A program made the translations under genes and the position numbers. From the NCBI GenBank assembly GCA_965277855.1, contig OZ255847.1, positions 2,294,001 to 2,358,000 of the forward strand: a stretch of 64,000 nt of DNA, given 5' to 3'. Positions within the stretch are counted from its first letter, which is position 1. Each line of letters begins with the position of its first letter. The DNA is from Bog-105 sp965277855. GTDB lineage: Bacteria; Acidobacteriota; Terriglobia; Bryobacterales; Bryobacteraceae. Shown in pieces: positions 42,312-51,800 of the stretch. The notes under the pieces are model-generated. The model was not told the origin of the DNA. It saw only the letters and a list, made by a program, of their open reading frames with translations, and did no database searches.

Positions 42312-42938
42312 TTATTCGTCAGCGCGGGTGGGACGCCGTCCGGCATCGGTGGGAGAGTCGGGCACAGGTTTAGGCTCGGCGCCCTGCTTACCGGAGAGCG
42401 CGGCCTCTACCGCTACCAGCAGATCCGGATCATCGGGCTCTACATCGGCTTCGAAGCGAGCCGTCAGCTTGCCTTTACGATCAATCACAAACTTTGAGAA
42501 ATTCCAATGAACATCGCCCTTCAGCTTGGGGTTAGCCTCTTTCGTAAGATAGTGAAACAGCGGAGTAACATCATCGCCTCGCGTGGCCACCTTTGAGAAC
42601 AGCGGAAAAGTAACGTGATACTTTTCCTGACAGAAGGCTTCAATCTTGGGCTCTGAATCCGGTTCCTCCGCGCCAAAGTCATTCGAAGGGAAAGCGAGAA
42701 TAACCAGGCCGGCCGCTTTGTATTGTGCATACAGAGTTTCTAAGCTCTGATATTGAGGCGTGTAACTCGAATTACTCGCCACATTCACGATAAGAAGTGC
42801 TTTCCCCTTGAATTGCTCGAACGAAATCATCTTGCCCTTGATATCGGGCAGATTAAAGGAATAGATGTCCAGCCTGGGAGGCGATTCCGCCAAAAGCAGG
42901 GTAGCCAGACCGAAACAACACAGCAAGCGATTGATCAC
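42312..42938 (-). CDS. Glutathione-peroxidase-fold protein lacking the catalytic cysteine
   Basis: 208 residues with a signal peptide (to about residue 18). The GPx thioredoxin fold is clear: V-N-V-A-S-N-S-S-Y-T-P-Q-Y followed by L-E-T-L-Y, F-P-S-N-D-F-G, and W-N-F-S-K-F-V-I-D. In true enzymes the first block reads A-S-x-C-G, the second F-P-C-N-Q-F. Here Cys is Ser57 (codon TCG at 42768-42770), the second Cys is Ser85 and the catalytic Gln is Asp87, while W145 and N146 remain. Peroxidase activity by the normal mechanism is not expected. It lies seven bases after the DUF1501 gene. Confidence 0.88.
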   Translation of the reverse strand: MINRLLCCFGLATLLLAESPPRLDIYSFNLPDIKGKMISFEQFKGKALLIVNVASNSSYTPQYQSLETLYAQYKAAGLVILAFPSNDFGAEEPDSEPKIEAFCQEKYHVTFPLFSKVATRGDDVTPLFHYLTKEANPKLKGDVHWNFSKFVIDRKGKLTARFEADVEPDDPDLLVAVEAALSGKQGAEPKPVPDSPTDAGRRPTRADE

Positions 42939-42945
42939 GGGCAGT

Positions 42946-44391
42946 TTAAGCGATTAGATCGGTAATCACATTGCCGGCAACGTCAGTGAGGCGGAAATCG
43001 CGGCCACTGTACCGATAGGTCAACTTCAGGTGATTGATGCCCAGCAGATACAAAATCGTAGCGTGAATATCATGTACGTGGACCGGCTTGTCAATCGCTT
43101 TCCAGCCGAAATCATCGGTTGCGCCATAAACCAGGCCGGGTTTTACGCCGCCGCCGGCCATCCAGATCGAGAAGCCGTGCGGGTTATGGTCGCGGCCCGC
43201 GTGGGTCTGTCCACCGTTAAAGCCGCTGCCGGTTTCAACTACCGGCGTGCGGCCGAATTCAGAACCGCAAACAATCAGCGTTTCGTCGAGCAAGCCGCGT
43301 GACTTCAAATCTTTGACCAGGGCCGCAAAAGGTTGATCGGAATCGTGCGCGTTCTTGCGGTGCAGTTGAATATCGAAATGGTGATCCCAAGGATCGCCCT
43401 TCGCATAATAGACCTGCACCATGCGCACACCCCGTTCCACCAGGCGTGCCGCCATCAGACAGCCGCGCGCGGTACTGCCTTCGCCGTACATCTTCTGCAC
43501 CGCTTCACTTTCTTTGCTGACATTGAAGACATCCGGCGCTTCGGTCTGCATGTGATACGCCGTTTCCATGGATTGCAGGGTCGCCTCGAGTTGCGGGTCG
43601 TCCTGATCGCCCTGCATTTGTAAATGATCAAGCTGCGAAACGAGGTCCAGCTCTTTTCGCTGCCGCTGCATATCGAACTTCTTATTCTGAATATTCGGAA
43701 TCAGCTTCTCAGCGTCAAACTTGCGTTCCTTGTTGTTATCGGAGATGTAAGTTCCCTGGTGAACCGGCGGCAGGAAACCCGAACTCCAGAGTGGCGGCCC
43801 AACGGTCGTCGGAACTTCCGGGCATAACACGACAAAGCCCGGCAAGTTCTGGTTATCCGTGCCTAAGCCGTAAGTGAGCCACGAACCCATCGACGGCCGG
43901 CCAGTTACGTTCGCCCCGGTATTCATCATGATCAGAGCCGGCTCGTGATTCGGAATATCGGTGTATACCGAGCGTACAATACAGAGGTCGTCTACAACGG
44001 AGCCGAGATGGGGAAACAGTTCGCTCACCTCGGTGCCGTTATGTCCGTACTTTTCGAACGTGAACGGAGACTTCATCAAGTTTCCAACTTTTCGTTCGTG
44101 CGAAAGCGCACCGCCTGGCATGGGCTGCCCATCGTACTTAGTCAGCGCCGGTTTCGGATCGAAACTATCGACCTGAGATAAACCGCCGTTCATGAATAAG
44201 AAAATAACTCGCTTTGCCTTCGGCTTGAAACCTGGCTTGTCGATCAGCCACGGCGAAGGTCCACCCGTGCTGGCTGCCTTGGCGATGGATCCCGCCAGGC
44301 TGGCAAAACTCAACATACCGAAACCGCCGCCCATCCGGCAGAGCGCCTCCCGCCTGGAAAACGGCTGGCCGGGATTAGGATGTCTTTTCAT
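42946..44391 (-). CDS. DUF1501 protein, Tat-exported (sulfatase-like fold)
   Basis: 481 residues. A Tat leader (S-R-R-E-A-L-C-R-M-G-G-G-F-G) leads to the DUF1501 domain: K-R-V-I-F-L-F-M-N-G-G-L-S-Q-V-D-S-F-D-P-K near 60, G-S-E-F-G-R-T-P and G-R-D-H-N-P-H-G-F in the second half. The alkaline-phosphatase-like fold has D and H ligands, but a reaction has not been shown for the family. DUF1501 genes are nearly always paired with PSD1/PSCyt1 genes, as here (23-base gap). A role in envelope processing of polysaccharides is inferred from that pairing. Confidence 0.9.
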   Translation of the reverse strand: MKRHPNPGQPFSRREALCRMGGGFGMLSFASLAGSIAKAASTGGPSPWLIDKPGFKPKAKRVIFLFMNGGLSQVDSFDPKPALTKYDGQPMPGGALSHERKVGNLMKSPFTFEKYGHNGTEVSELFPHLGSVVDDLCIVRSVYTDIPNHEPALIMMNTGANVTGRPSMGSWLTYGLGTDNQNLPGFVVLCPEVPTTVGPPLWSSGFLPPVHQGTYISDNNKERKFDAEKLIPNIQNKKFDMQRQRKELDLVSQLDHLQMQGDQDDPQLEATLQSMETAYHMQTEAPDVFNVSKESEAVQKMYGEGSTARGCLMAARLVERGVRMVQVYYAKGDPWDHHFDIQLHRKNAHDSDQPFAALVKDLKSRGLLDETLIVCGSEFGRTPVVETGSGFNGGQTHAGRDHNPHGFSIWMAGGGVKPGLVYGATDDFGWKAIDKPVHVHDIHATILYLLGINHLKLTYRYSGRDFRLTDVAGNVITDLIA

Positions 44392-44414
44392 AGCTGCTTT
44401 CTCTTTCGCTGTCT

Positions 44415-47400
44415 TTAGTTCACAAACTCAAATTCGTTGGCACTCAGGAGTACTCGCGCGTACTCCTTCCAGGCGGTTGTCGGCTGCCCGGTAATGGTCT
44501 CGCCCTTTAAATCAGACGTGCTGTGCAGGAAGTTCATTCCCAGCGCTTCTTCCTTGGGTGTAGGCGCCCGGCCATACAACAGCCGGTAGGCCTGACGGAT
44601 GCGAGCTTCGTCATCGCCCGCTTTATAGACATGTTCAGCCACCTGGTCCGCCTGCTTGTAGACGAAATTACTGTTCATAAAATAAAGCCGCTGCAGCGGA
44701 ACAATCGTGCTGAAACGCTGCTCGGCCGTAAACGATGGATTGGGAAAATCGAACACCTGCAGGAAGTTGTTCATGCGGAAACGGCTAATCTTGCAATAGA
44801 CCGTGCGGCGTGTATTGTCATCTCCGAAATCAGCCGACGGTCCGCCGACCTTTTTCAAATCAAGCGACCCGGCCGCAAACAATACAGAATCCCGAATCTC
44901 CTCAGCGTCCAGCCGCTGCCGGTTAAAGCGCCAATACAAACGATTAGCTGGGTCTTTCTCGTCGTTGGCTTTTAAATCTTCGCTCGAAAGCCGGTAAACC
45001 GACGACAGCATGATCTGCTTTTGTAACTTCTTCAAGGACATACCGTTTTGCACAAAATAGTCAGCCAGATACTCGAGCAATTCCGGGTTACTGGGAGGGT
45101 CGCCCGCTTTCCCGAAGTTATCCGGTGTATTTACGATCCCAGTACCGAAGTGCCATTTCCAAACACGGTTCACAAACACTCGGGCCGCTAAACCGCTTTC
45201 CACGACATCGTTCGCCAGCTCTAATCGGCCGCTACCTTGCGAGAACGGCTTCGGATCGCCCGGGGACAGTACCTCGGGAAAATGGCGCGGCACTTCGTCA
45301 CCCAAGTTGTGCGGGTTGCCGCGCAGATTGACCGCCACGTTCACCGGCTTCGGCTTGTCGGCCACGCCATGCATGAAGGGGAAGCTGGCATCCTTGCTCG
45401 CCTTCTCCAATTCTTCAATCTGCTTATTTAGAGCATCCATGTGCTCCTGCCACTCGGGACTCAATCGCCGGTTCAAGGCCCAGCCGCGAAACACAAACAG
45501 ACCGGGCTTAGCTCTCTCATCGTCCGGCGAATCGAGCGAACGCAGGAATAAATCAACCCACAATTTCGCCTTGTCGGCCGGCAGCGTTTTCAACTCCAGA
45601 TTGCAGCCCGGGCAAAACTGGTCATCCGTCTCGAATTCGTTTGGCTTCGCGTCGCGTTCAAGGCGTTCCGGAACATTCGCCTTCGCCTTGATGATTTCGT
45701 TTTCTTTCTTAATTTTCTTGGCGTCGAGCATCACGCTGAGGACGAGCTTTTGATAACTGTCGCCCAGCGATTTTGCTTCATCTTCGCTGCCGCCTGCCGC
45801 CACCATAGCCTGCCAGTCTTTTAAGTACGGGTATTGCTTCTTCGGCGTCGACAGGTACTTTACCCAGCGCTCCAGCATCTCGGGATCGCACTTATCCTTA
45901 GACGCAACCACGTCCAGCGGCATCTTCGGCTCGCCACTTACGCGCCACGCCGCCACCATGTACTTGGAAGTCTGGTGAGCCTGGATCTCCGCCAATTGCG
46001 CTGCTTCGTTTTGCGAAAATTCTCTCAGCTCCTTTTGCAGAGCGGTGGTCTCGTCCTGTTTCCGCTGCCAGGCAAGGACAGTGGCTTTTGAACTGACCGG
46101 ATACTCGTTGTAAGTCGTACTGGCGAAGACTCCGACCAACGCGTAATAGTCCTTCTGCATGATGGGATCGTATTTATGATTGTGACAGCGGGCGCAAGCC
46201 ACAGTGAGCCCTAACAGTCCGCGCGTCACCATGTCTACACGCTCGTTCCGCTCGTCGGCTCTGCCTTGAACCGGCTCCGCCTGATCCCAGATCCACGGTC
46301 CCTGCCCTAACATGGCCGTTCCGGCGAGTAACTTATCGCGATCTTTTGCGGGCAGTAAGTCCCCGGCCAGCTGCGCGCGCACAAACGTGCTGTAAGGCAT
46401 GTCTTGATTAAATGCCTGAATTACCCAATCGCGGTAAATGTACGCGCCGTTCCAAGGCATGTAGCCACGGCCCATGGGATCGAGCCCACGCACGTCATCT
46501 TCGCCATAGCGCACCACATCCAGCCAGTGACGCCCCCAGCGTTCTCCATAACGCGGTGAGGCAAGCAGCCGGTCCAGCAGGTGATCGTAGGCCTGTGCCG
46601 AGCGATCCTTCTCAAAGGCATCAATCTCTTCGGCAGTGGGCGGCAAACCTGTCAGATCATAGGTGGCCCGGCGAATCAACGTTCGTTTGTCTGTGAACGG
46701 AACAGGCTGTAAACCATCTTTTTCTAACTTCGCAAGAACGAACTTGTCTAAGTCAGTAGTAGCCCACTTCTTGTCTGTCACGCCCGGAACTGCCAGATGA
46801 TGAACGGGCTGGAACGACCAGAACTTCTTCTGTTCTGGAGTTACTTTCGGACCGGCAGGAATGGCAGCCGAAGCGGTCGAGTTAGGCCAGGGAGCGCCCA
46901 TTTTCACCCAATCCTTAAGCACGGCGATTTCTTCCGGCTTTAAGTGCCCCCCTTTAGGCATTTTGAGTTCTCCGGTTTGCGCGACCGCCTGGATGAGGAG
47001 ACTCTTCTCGGGATCGCCAGGCACGATGGCCGGACCCGAGTTACCGCCCTTGAGTAAGGCGGCCAGGGAATCGACCCGCAAGCCAGACGTGGCCGCCGCT
47101 GTATGGCATCCGTAACAGTTATTCGCAAAGATCGGCCGAACCCGCGTTTCAAAATAATCGGCCGCCGGCGACGCCGTACCCACTGCGCCTTTTACGCCCG
47201 CAGACGCACTGGCACGCGGACCCGGAGCGCCCATTCTCACCCATTCTTCAAGCGCCGCTACTTCTGACGGAGCCAGTTTCCCGCCCTTCGGCATTTTGAG
47301 GTCATTATCGGTTTGCCGGACCGCTATGATCAGGAGGCTTTTATCGGGGTTGCCAGGCACAATGGCCGGTCCCGAATTGCCGCCTTTGAGCAGGCCCGCC

Positions 47401-47615
47401 ATGGAATCCACACGCAACCCGGACATAGCTGCGGTGGCATGGCAGGCGTAACAGTTCTTCTGGAAAATCGGCTGAATTTTGGTTTCGAAATAGCCGGTCG
47501 ACGGGGTAGCTGCCGGGACGGCAGGTGAGATGGCAGTTTGCGCGTGGGCAAATACGTGTAGGCCGACCGCAGCCACGGTGGCTGTCAGGAATACGCCCGG
47601 TATTCGCTTTCTCAT
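44415..47615 (-). CDS. PSCyt1-DUF1549-DUF1553 (PSD1) protein with duplicated cytochrome domain
   Basis: 1066 residues. A signal peptide (to about 26) is followed by two tandem planctomycete-cytochrome domains with haem motifs C55-Y-A-C-H59 and C167-Y-G-C-H171. Then come DUF1549 (W-G-R-H-W-L-D-V-V-R-Y and C-A-R-C-H-N-H-K-Y-D-P-I, a third haem-type CxxCH) and DUF1553 (F-V-N-R-V-W-K-W-H-F-G-T-G, N-R-L-Y-W-R-F-N-R-Q-R). Usual members carry one PSCyt1 domain. The protein is periplasmic or membrane-attached, of unknown function. It leads an operon with DUF1501 and a peroxidase-like gene. Confidence 0.93.
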   Translation of the reverse strand: MRKRIPGVFLTATVAAVGLHVFAHAQTAISPAVPAATPSTGYFETKIQPIFQKNCYACHATAAMSGLRVDSMAGLLKGGNSGPAIVPGNPDKSLLIIAVRQTDNDLKMPKGGKLAPSEVAALEEWVRMGAPGPRASASAGVKGAVGTASPAADYFETRVRPIFANNCYGCHTAAATSGLRVDSLAALLKGGNSGPAIVPGDPEKSLLIQAVAQTGELKMPKGGHLKPEEIAVLKDWVKMGAPWPNSTASAAIPAGPKVTPEQKKFWSFQPVHHLAVPGVTDKKWATTDLDKFVLAKLEKDGLQPVPFTDKRTLIRRATYDLTGLPPTAEEIDAFEKDRSAQAYDHLLDRLLASPRYGERWGRHWLDVVRYGEDDVRGLDPMGRGYMPWNGAYIYRDWVIQAFNQDMPYSTFVRAQLAGDLLPAKDRDKLLAGTAMLGQGPWIWDQAEPVQGRADERNERVDMVTRGLLGLTVACARCHNHKYDPIMQKDYYALVGVFASTTYNEYPVSSKATVLAWQRKQDETTALQKELREFSQNEAAQLAEIQAHQTSKYMVAAWRVSGEPKMPLDVVASKDKCDPEMLERWVKYLSTPKKQYPYLKDWQAMVAAGGSEDEAKSLGDSYQKLVLSVMLDAKKIKKENEIIKAKANVPERLERDAKPNEFETDDQFCPGCNLELKTLPADKAKLWVDLFLRSLDSPDDERAKPGLFVFRGWALNRRLSPEWQEHMDALNKQIEELEKASKDASFPFMHGVADKPKPVNVAVNLRGNPHNLGDEVPRHFPEVLSPGDPKPFSQGSGRLELANDVVESGLAARVFVNRVWKWHFGTGIVNTPDNFGKAGDPPSNPELLEYLADYFVQNGMSLKKLQKQIMLSSVYRLSSEDLKANDEKDPANRLYWRFNRQRLDAEEIRDSVLFAAGSLDLKKVGGPSADFGDDNTRRTVYCKISRFRMNNFLQVFDFPNPSFTAEQRFSTIVPLQRLYFMNSNFVYKQADQVAEHVYKAGDDEARIRQAYRLLYGRAPTPKEEALGMNFLHSTSDLKGETITGQPTTAWKEYARVLLSANEFEFVN
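46878..47492 (-). repeat. Tandem duplication of the PSCyt1 haem domain
   Basis: Residues 42-134 and 154-246 of the PSD1 protein are near copies, sharing Y-F-E-T, P-I-F, N-C-Y-x-C-H, S-G-L-R-V-D-S, L-L-K-G-G-N-S-G-P-A-I-V-P-G, K-S-L-L-I and L-K-M-P-K-G-G. DNA copies lie at 47214-47492 and 46878-47156, separated by an Ala/Gly-rich linker. The duplication is older than the galU repeat, because many synonymous sites differ. Confidence 0.88.
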
Positions 47616-47810
47616 GCGTTGATCCTTGAATGTGGGAGCTCAGGACCACCAACAGGGTGTGTCTAGCAAGGATTCAGCGTCGTGGACGGGACAGCGCTAC
47701 CTGATGCTTCTAGTTAACGTATCACGTTCAGCCTTAAAAATCACTGATGCGGCAGATAGAAGAAACAAATAGGGGAAAGTTTGTTTAGAGTCTATACTGG
47801 CCTAACTTCT

Positions 47811-48812
47811 ATGATTACCCGACGCGTTCTCGCGGCTCCTGTTTTGCTCAGCAGCCTTGTTTTCGGGCAACAGCAGCATCGCCATCCCCTCCCACCAAAG
47901 CCGGGCGTTAGCGATTCGCAAACGAAATTTCCCCTGGCGAAGGCGGTGCCAGATGCAAAATTCGATGTCCCGGGTTCACCCGACTGGATCGCGGTCGGCG
48001 ACGATGTCTGGGTCTCCAATAGTCCAAAAAACAATGTCACCCGGATTGACCCGCGATCAAACAAAGTTTCCCAAGTCATCAATGGATTCAATAAACCTTG
48101 TTCCGGTTTAGCCATTGGTTTCGGCAGCCTGTGGGTCCCCAATTGCGGAGATCGGACAATGGCTCGCGTCGATCTGGAGACGGGCCAAATCAGCAAGTCG
48201 ATTGCCACGGGCATCGCGGATTCAGAGGGTGGGTTGACCACCGGCGCCGGCAGCGTGTGGCTCCTGACGGACAAAACCAGCACACTCGCTCGTTTCGACC
48301 CTGCTACGAACAAAATAACTACGACTATCCAGCTTCCGGAGGGCTGTTACAACGCGGCTTTCGGGTTTGACGCCGTTTGGGTGTCGTGTACGAAACAGAA
48401 TACTGTGGTTCGCGTGGATCCGGCGGCGAACAAAGCGGTGGCAACGATAGCGGTCGGACCCGAACCACGTTTTCTTACGACTGGAGAAGGGGCAATTTGG
48501 ACCCTGAACCAAGGCGATGGCTCCATCACTCGCATCTCGGCGCAAAGCAATCACGTGGAAGCGACGATTCAGGTTGGCATACCCGGACCCGGAGGCGACA
48601 TCTCGGCCGGAGATGGATCGGTTTGGGCGACTTCCTTTGGCTTTCCTATTTCGCGGATTGATCCGGCCTCGAACAAAGTGACCCAGCAATTTGTGGGAGA
48701 AGGCGGCGATGCGATCCGCGCGGGAGACGGCACTCTCTGGCTCTCAAATTATAAATTCGGGACCGAGTGGAAACTCGATCCCAAAAAGCTTTTGGCAGTT
48801 ACAGCTAGGTAG
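47811..48812 (+). CDS. Secreted YVTN/Vgb-type beta-propeller protein
   Basis: 333 residues from ATG 47811, with a signal peptide (I-T-R-R-V-L-A-A-P-V-L-L-S-S-L-V-F-G-Q). The rest is a seven-bladed propeller with repeats like V-W-V-S-N-S-P-x-N-N-V-T-R-I-D-P-R-S-N-K-V, spaced about 42 residues (A-G-S-V-W-L, F-D-A-V-W-V, E-G-A-I-W-T, D-G-S-V-W-A, D-G-T-L-W-L). Virginiamycin B lyase and YVTN surface proteins share this fold, but the catalytic His of Vgb is not evident. It likely binds a protein or glycan outside the cell. A TATACT -10-like hexamer is at 47793-47798. Confidence 0.83.
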   Translation: MITRRVLAAPVLLSSLVFGQQQHRHPLPPKPGVSDSQTKFPLAKAVPDAKFDVPGSPDWIAVGDDVWVSNSPKNNVTRIDPRSNKVSQVINGFNKPCSGLAIGFGSLWVPNCGDRTMARVDLETGQISKSIATGIADSEGGLTTGAGSVWLLTDKTSTLARFDPATNKITTTIQLPEGCYNAAFGFDAVWVSCTKQNTVVRVDPAANKAVATIAVGPEPRFLTTGEGAIWTLNQGDGSITRISAQSNHVEATIQVGIPGPGGDISAGDGSVWATSFGFPISRIDPASNKVTQQFVGEGGDAIRAGDGTLWLSNYKFGTEWKLDPKKLLAVTAR

Positions 48813-48824
48813 AAGCAAGCCCAG

Positions 48825-51800
48825 CTAAAAGTTATAGCGTAACGAGAGCTGAAGAACTCGCGGATCAGTTGTCGCGGTAAACTCGCCGAACGTGGTTGGG
48901 CTGGTTAGTGCCAGGTTAGTGATGCCGGTCGAATACTGATTGGACGAACTGGTATTCAGAGCGCCATAAGTAAAGTTGACGAAGTTAAACACATTGAAAG
49001 CTTCAGCCCGAAATTGCAGCGAATGGCCCTCCCAGGGCAACTGAAAGCTCTTCATGATGGCGAGGTCCACGTTCTTCTGTCCCGGAAGTCGCACAATGTC
49101 GCGCGTGCCGGATTGCCCAGGGTAAGCGTCCTGGTAAGAATTGATGGCATTCAGCGATTGGAACAGACTCGGATTACCGTTGTTGTCCGTAAAAACGCCG
49201 GTCTTTGGTGAAGGCCCGTTCGGAAAGGCGATGGAACTGTTCCAGTAGTTGGTGGGGAACACCTGGTTGCCTGAGATGTAAGTGGGCAGTCCGGTCTGCG
49301 CACGCACGAGCGAAGCGATTTGCCAGCCGCCGACGATCTCGTTCAGCCAGGTGTGCCCGGTATCGAGAAACCGCTGTCCTTTTCCCAGCGGCAACGCATA
49401 CAGTATGTTTGCATTGAACTGATGGCGGATGTCGAAATCAGAACTAGCCCGCGACTGCCCCGGCATGAAAGCGTTTTGAATGTCGCCGCCGAACTGTCCG
49501 GAATTGTCGGTTGGCGAAGAAACGTTATCGATGGAATGCGACCAGGTGTAATTAAGATCAAATGAAAACCCGTGACTCAAAGCATGTCTGAACGTGACGG
49601 CTAACCCGTGATAATCCGCATCGGCGGCATTCGTCCAGGTGGGATCGGCACTACCTTGCGGGGCAAAGAATGAATAACATCCGCTTACCGAGATACAGTT
49701 AGGCGCATTCAGCCGGTCGAGCGAGTGCAGGTTATCCAAATCGCTGCCGCCATAGACGCCGTAAATGCCGTAGAAGTAGTTAGCCGACGCACTGCCAGGA
49801 AAATAGTAGTCCTTCAAGCCGGGAAATTGATTTTCGACGAAAGGACTAGTGGGGACACTGCCAGGATTGGCCTGCGCCTGAGCTGGAGTGAGCCCATTTC
49901 CATTCGCATACGCCACACGATATCCTGTATCGGCTTGGACCCAGTTCTGGCCGCTCTTCGGGTCTTTGAAATAAATCAGCGGCGAAAACATATCCTGCTG
50001 AGCCAGCAGTTTGCGCGCCAGGCGGCCGACGTATCCCACGTCCAGCGAATAACCTTTTCCAAAGTCATGCGTGACATTGAAATTGAGAACGTATGAGTAA
50101 GGCGCGACCAGGTTCGGATTTATTCCGTACTGCGTCCCCGAGATGGAAGCTATATCCGGCGGCGTAAAGGGGAATCCCCCTGCAGGCGCTGGCGTAAGTG
50201 CTGGAAACGTGCCGTTATAGCGGGGCGAATTCGTAAAGTTATACGATTGATCGAATCCCAGGCTGGTGGCTAGTCCCGCCGAACCGAGCGAAGATATGTT
50301 CGAGACCAGATCATTTCCGTACTGGTCGTACACCATGGCCGCTCCCGCCCGAATGACCGTCTTCGGCGTGGCGGCAAACGCTACCGCGAGACGTGGCGCG
50401 AAGTTATTCTTATCGGGCTTATACCAGCTACTCTTCCCATTGGCTGGACCGTTCAGGTTGTAAGTCAAGCGGTCACCATTGGGCAGCTGATTGGCCGGAG
50501 TGCCACTAGCTGCGGCGCCCACTCGATTCGCAAAATACTGGTCAATACCGGGCGTTGAGCCCACCTGTAAACCGCTTTCTTCGTAAGGCGGTGTGTCGTA
50601 TTGATATCGCAAACCAAAGGTCAACGTCAGCTTCTTCGTGACCTTCCAGGTATCTTGTACGTAACCTTCGTAATTACGTGTGATAAAGTCATAGGCTGTC
50701 GGCTGGCCAAGCGGAATCGTCCCACCAGTTTTGTTGTAGTGGTAAGTCACATTCGAACTATCCACCAGGCCGAGTAAGTCACCGAAAGCATCGGTGTTGG
50801 CCGTCCTATTCGCCAGTGTTGCGCCGCCCAGATAATTGGCGGTGGCATCGTTGATGTCGGCGCCCAATCCTACCAGGATTCCCTGGCTGAAACTGTATGA
50901 AGGATAAGAGTTCGAGTATGACGATAACCGGTTGTCGATATTTCGAAAATTGAAGCCTGCCGCAACCGTGTGCGTGCTTTTGGTCCAGGTCAGATCGTCG
51001 GCCGCATTCAGCGTAGGGTTGATGCGCAGGAACGGACGGGCGCTGAAGTTCTGATAAGTATCGAGACCGCCAAGATTAAAGGCGTTCCCTTGCGTCCCTG
51101 AATTCGAGTAGCCCACCCTGGTGAGACCAACGGTGGCAACATTTACCAAGCTTGGGGTAATCGCCGCGGTGTAGCGAACGCTGAAGCCGCGATTATCGGC
51201 AAACAAAGCGGACGCATCCGCTTGGCCCGGGAATTGAGCCGGTACAAGAGTCTGTTGCTCGTTCGAAAGCGTTCCGCGAAAAGACAGTGTGTGTTTCGCC
51301 TGCTCATCCAGAATATAATCCACGCGGCCGACATAGACCCGGTTGTCCAACTTGTTCGGCGCATTGAATCGGTAACCCGTGAAATTAAGCCCACCGTCCG
51401 CTCCGTAAGTCGGGTCGTTCCCGGCGGGAAACGCATTCAGGATCGGCAGCATGCTCGGGTTTACGCCTTTGCCTTGCGGATCGATCGCCGCAATGTCATT
51501 AGCCGCTAAAGTCTGCGTCGAGCCGTCCGCCAGGCCAACTTTTATCAACCCCTGCTTGAGCGATTCCGTGGGCACTGAGCGCTCCACCGATGTGCCGCTC
51601 GAATCGATGCGCCGCTCATAATTCAGGAAGTAAAAGAGACGGTCTTTCTTGATCGGGCCACCCAGCGACGCTCCAAACTGATTCCGCACCAGTTGCGGAC
51701 GGCTGATGCCGTCGCGATTGTTAAACCACGAGTTCGCCGTAAACGCCGTGTTGCGGTTGTACTCGTATGCCGATCCGTGGAGGGCATTTGTCCCGCTTCG

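Noticed and set aside
42768..42770. Selenocysteine at the GPx active site
   Set aside because: The codon is TCG (Ser), not TGA, and no SECIS-like hairpin is needed or seen.
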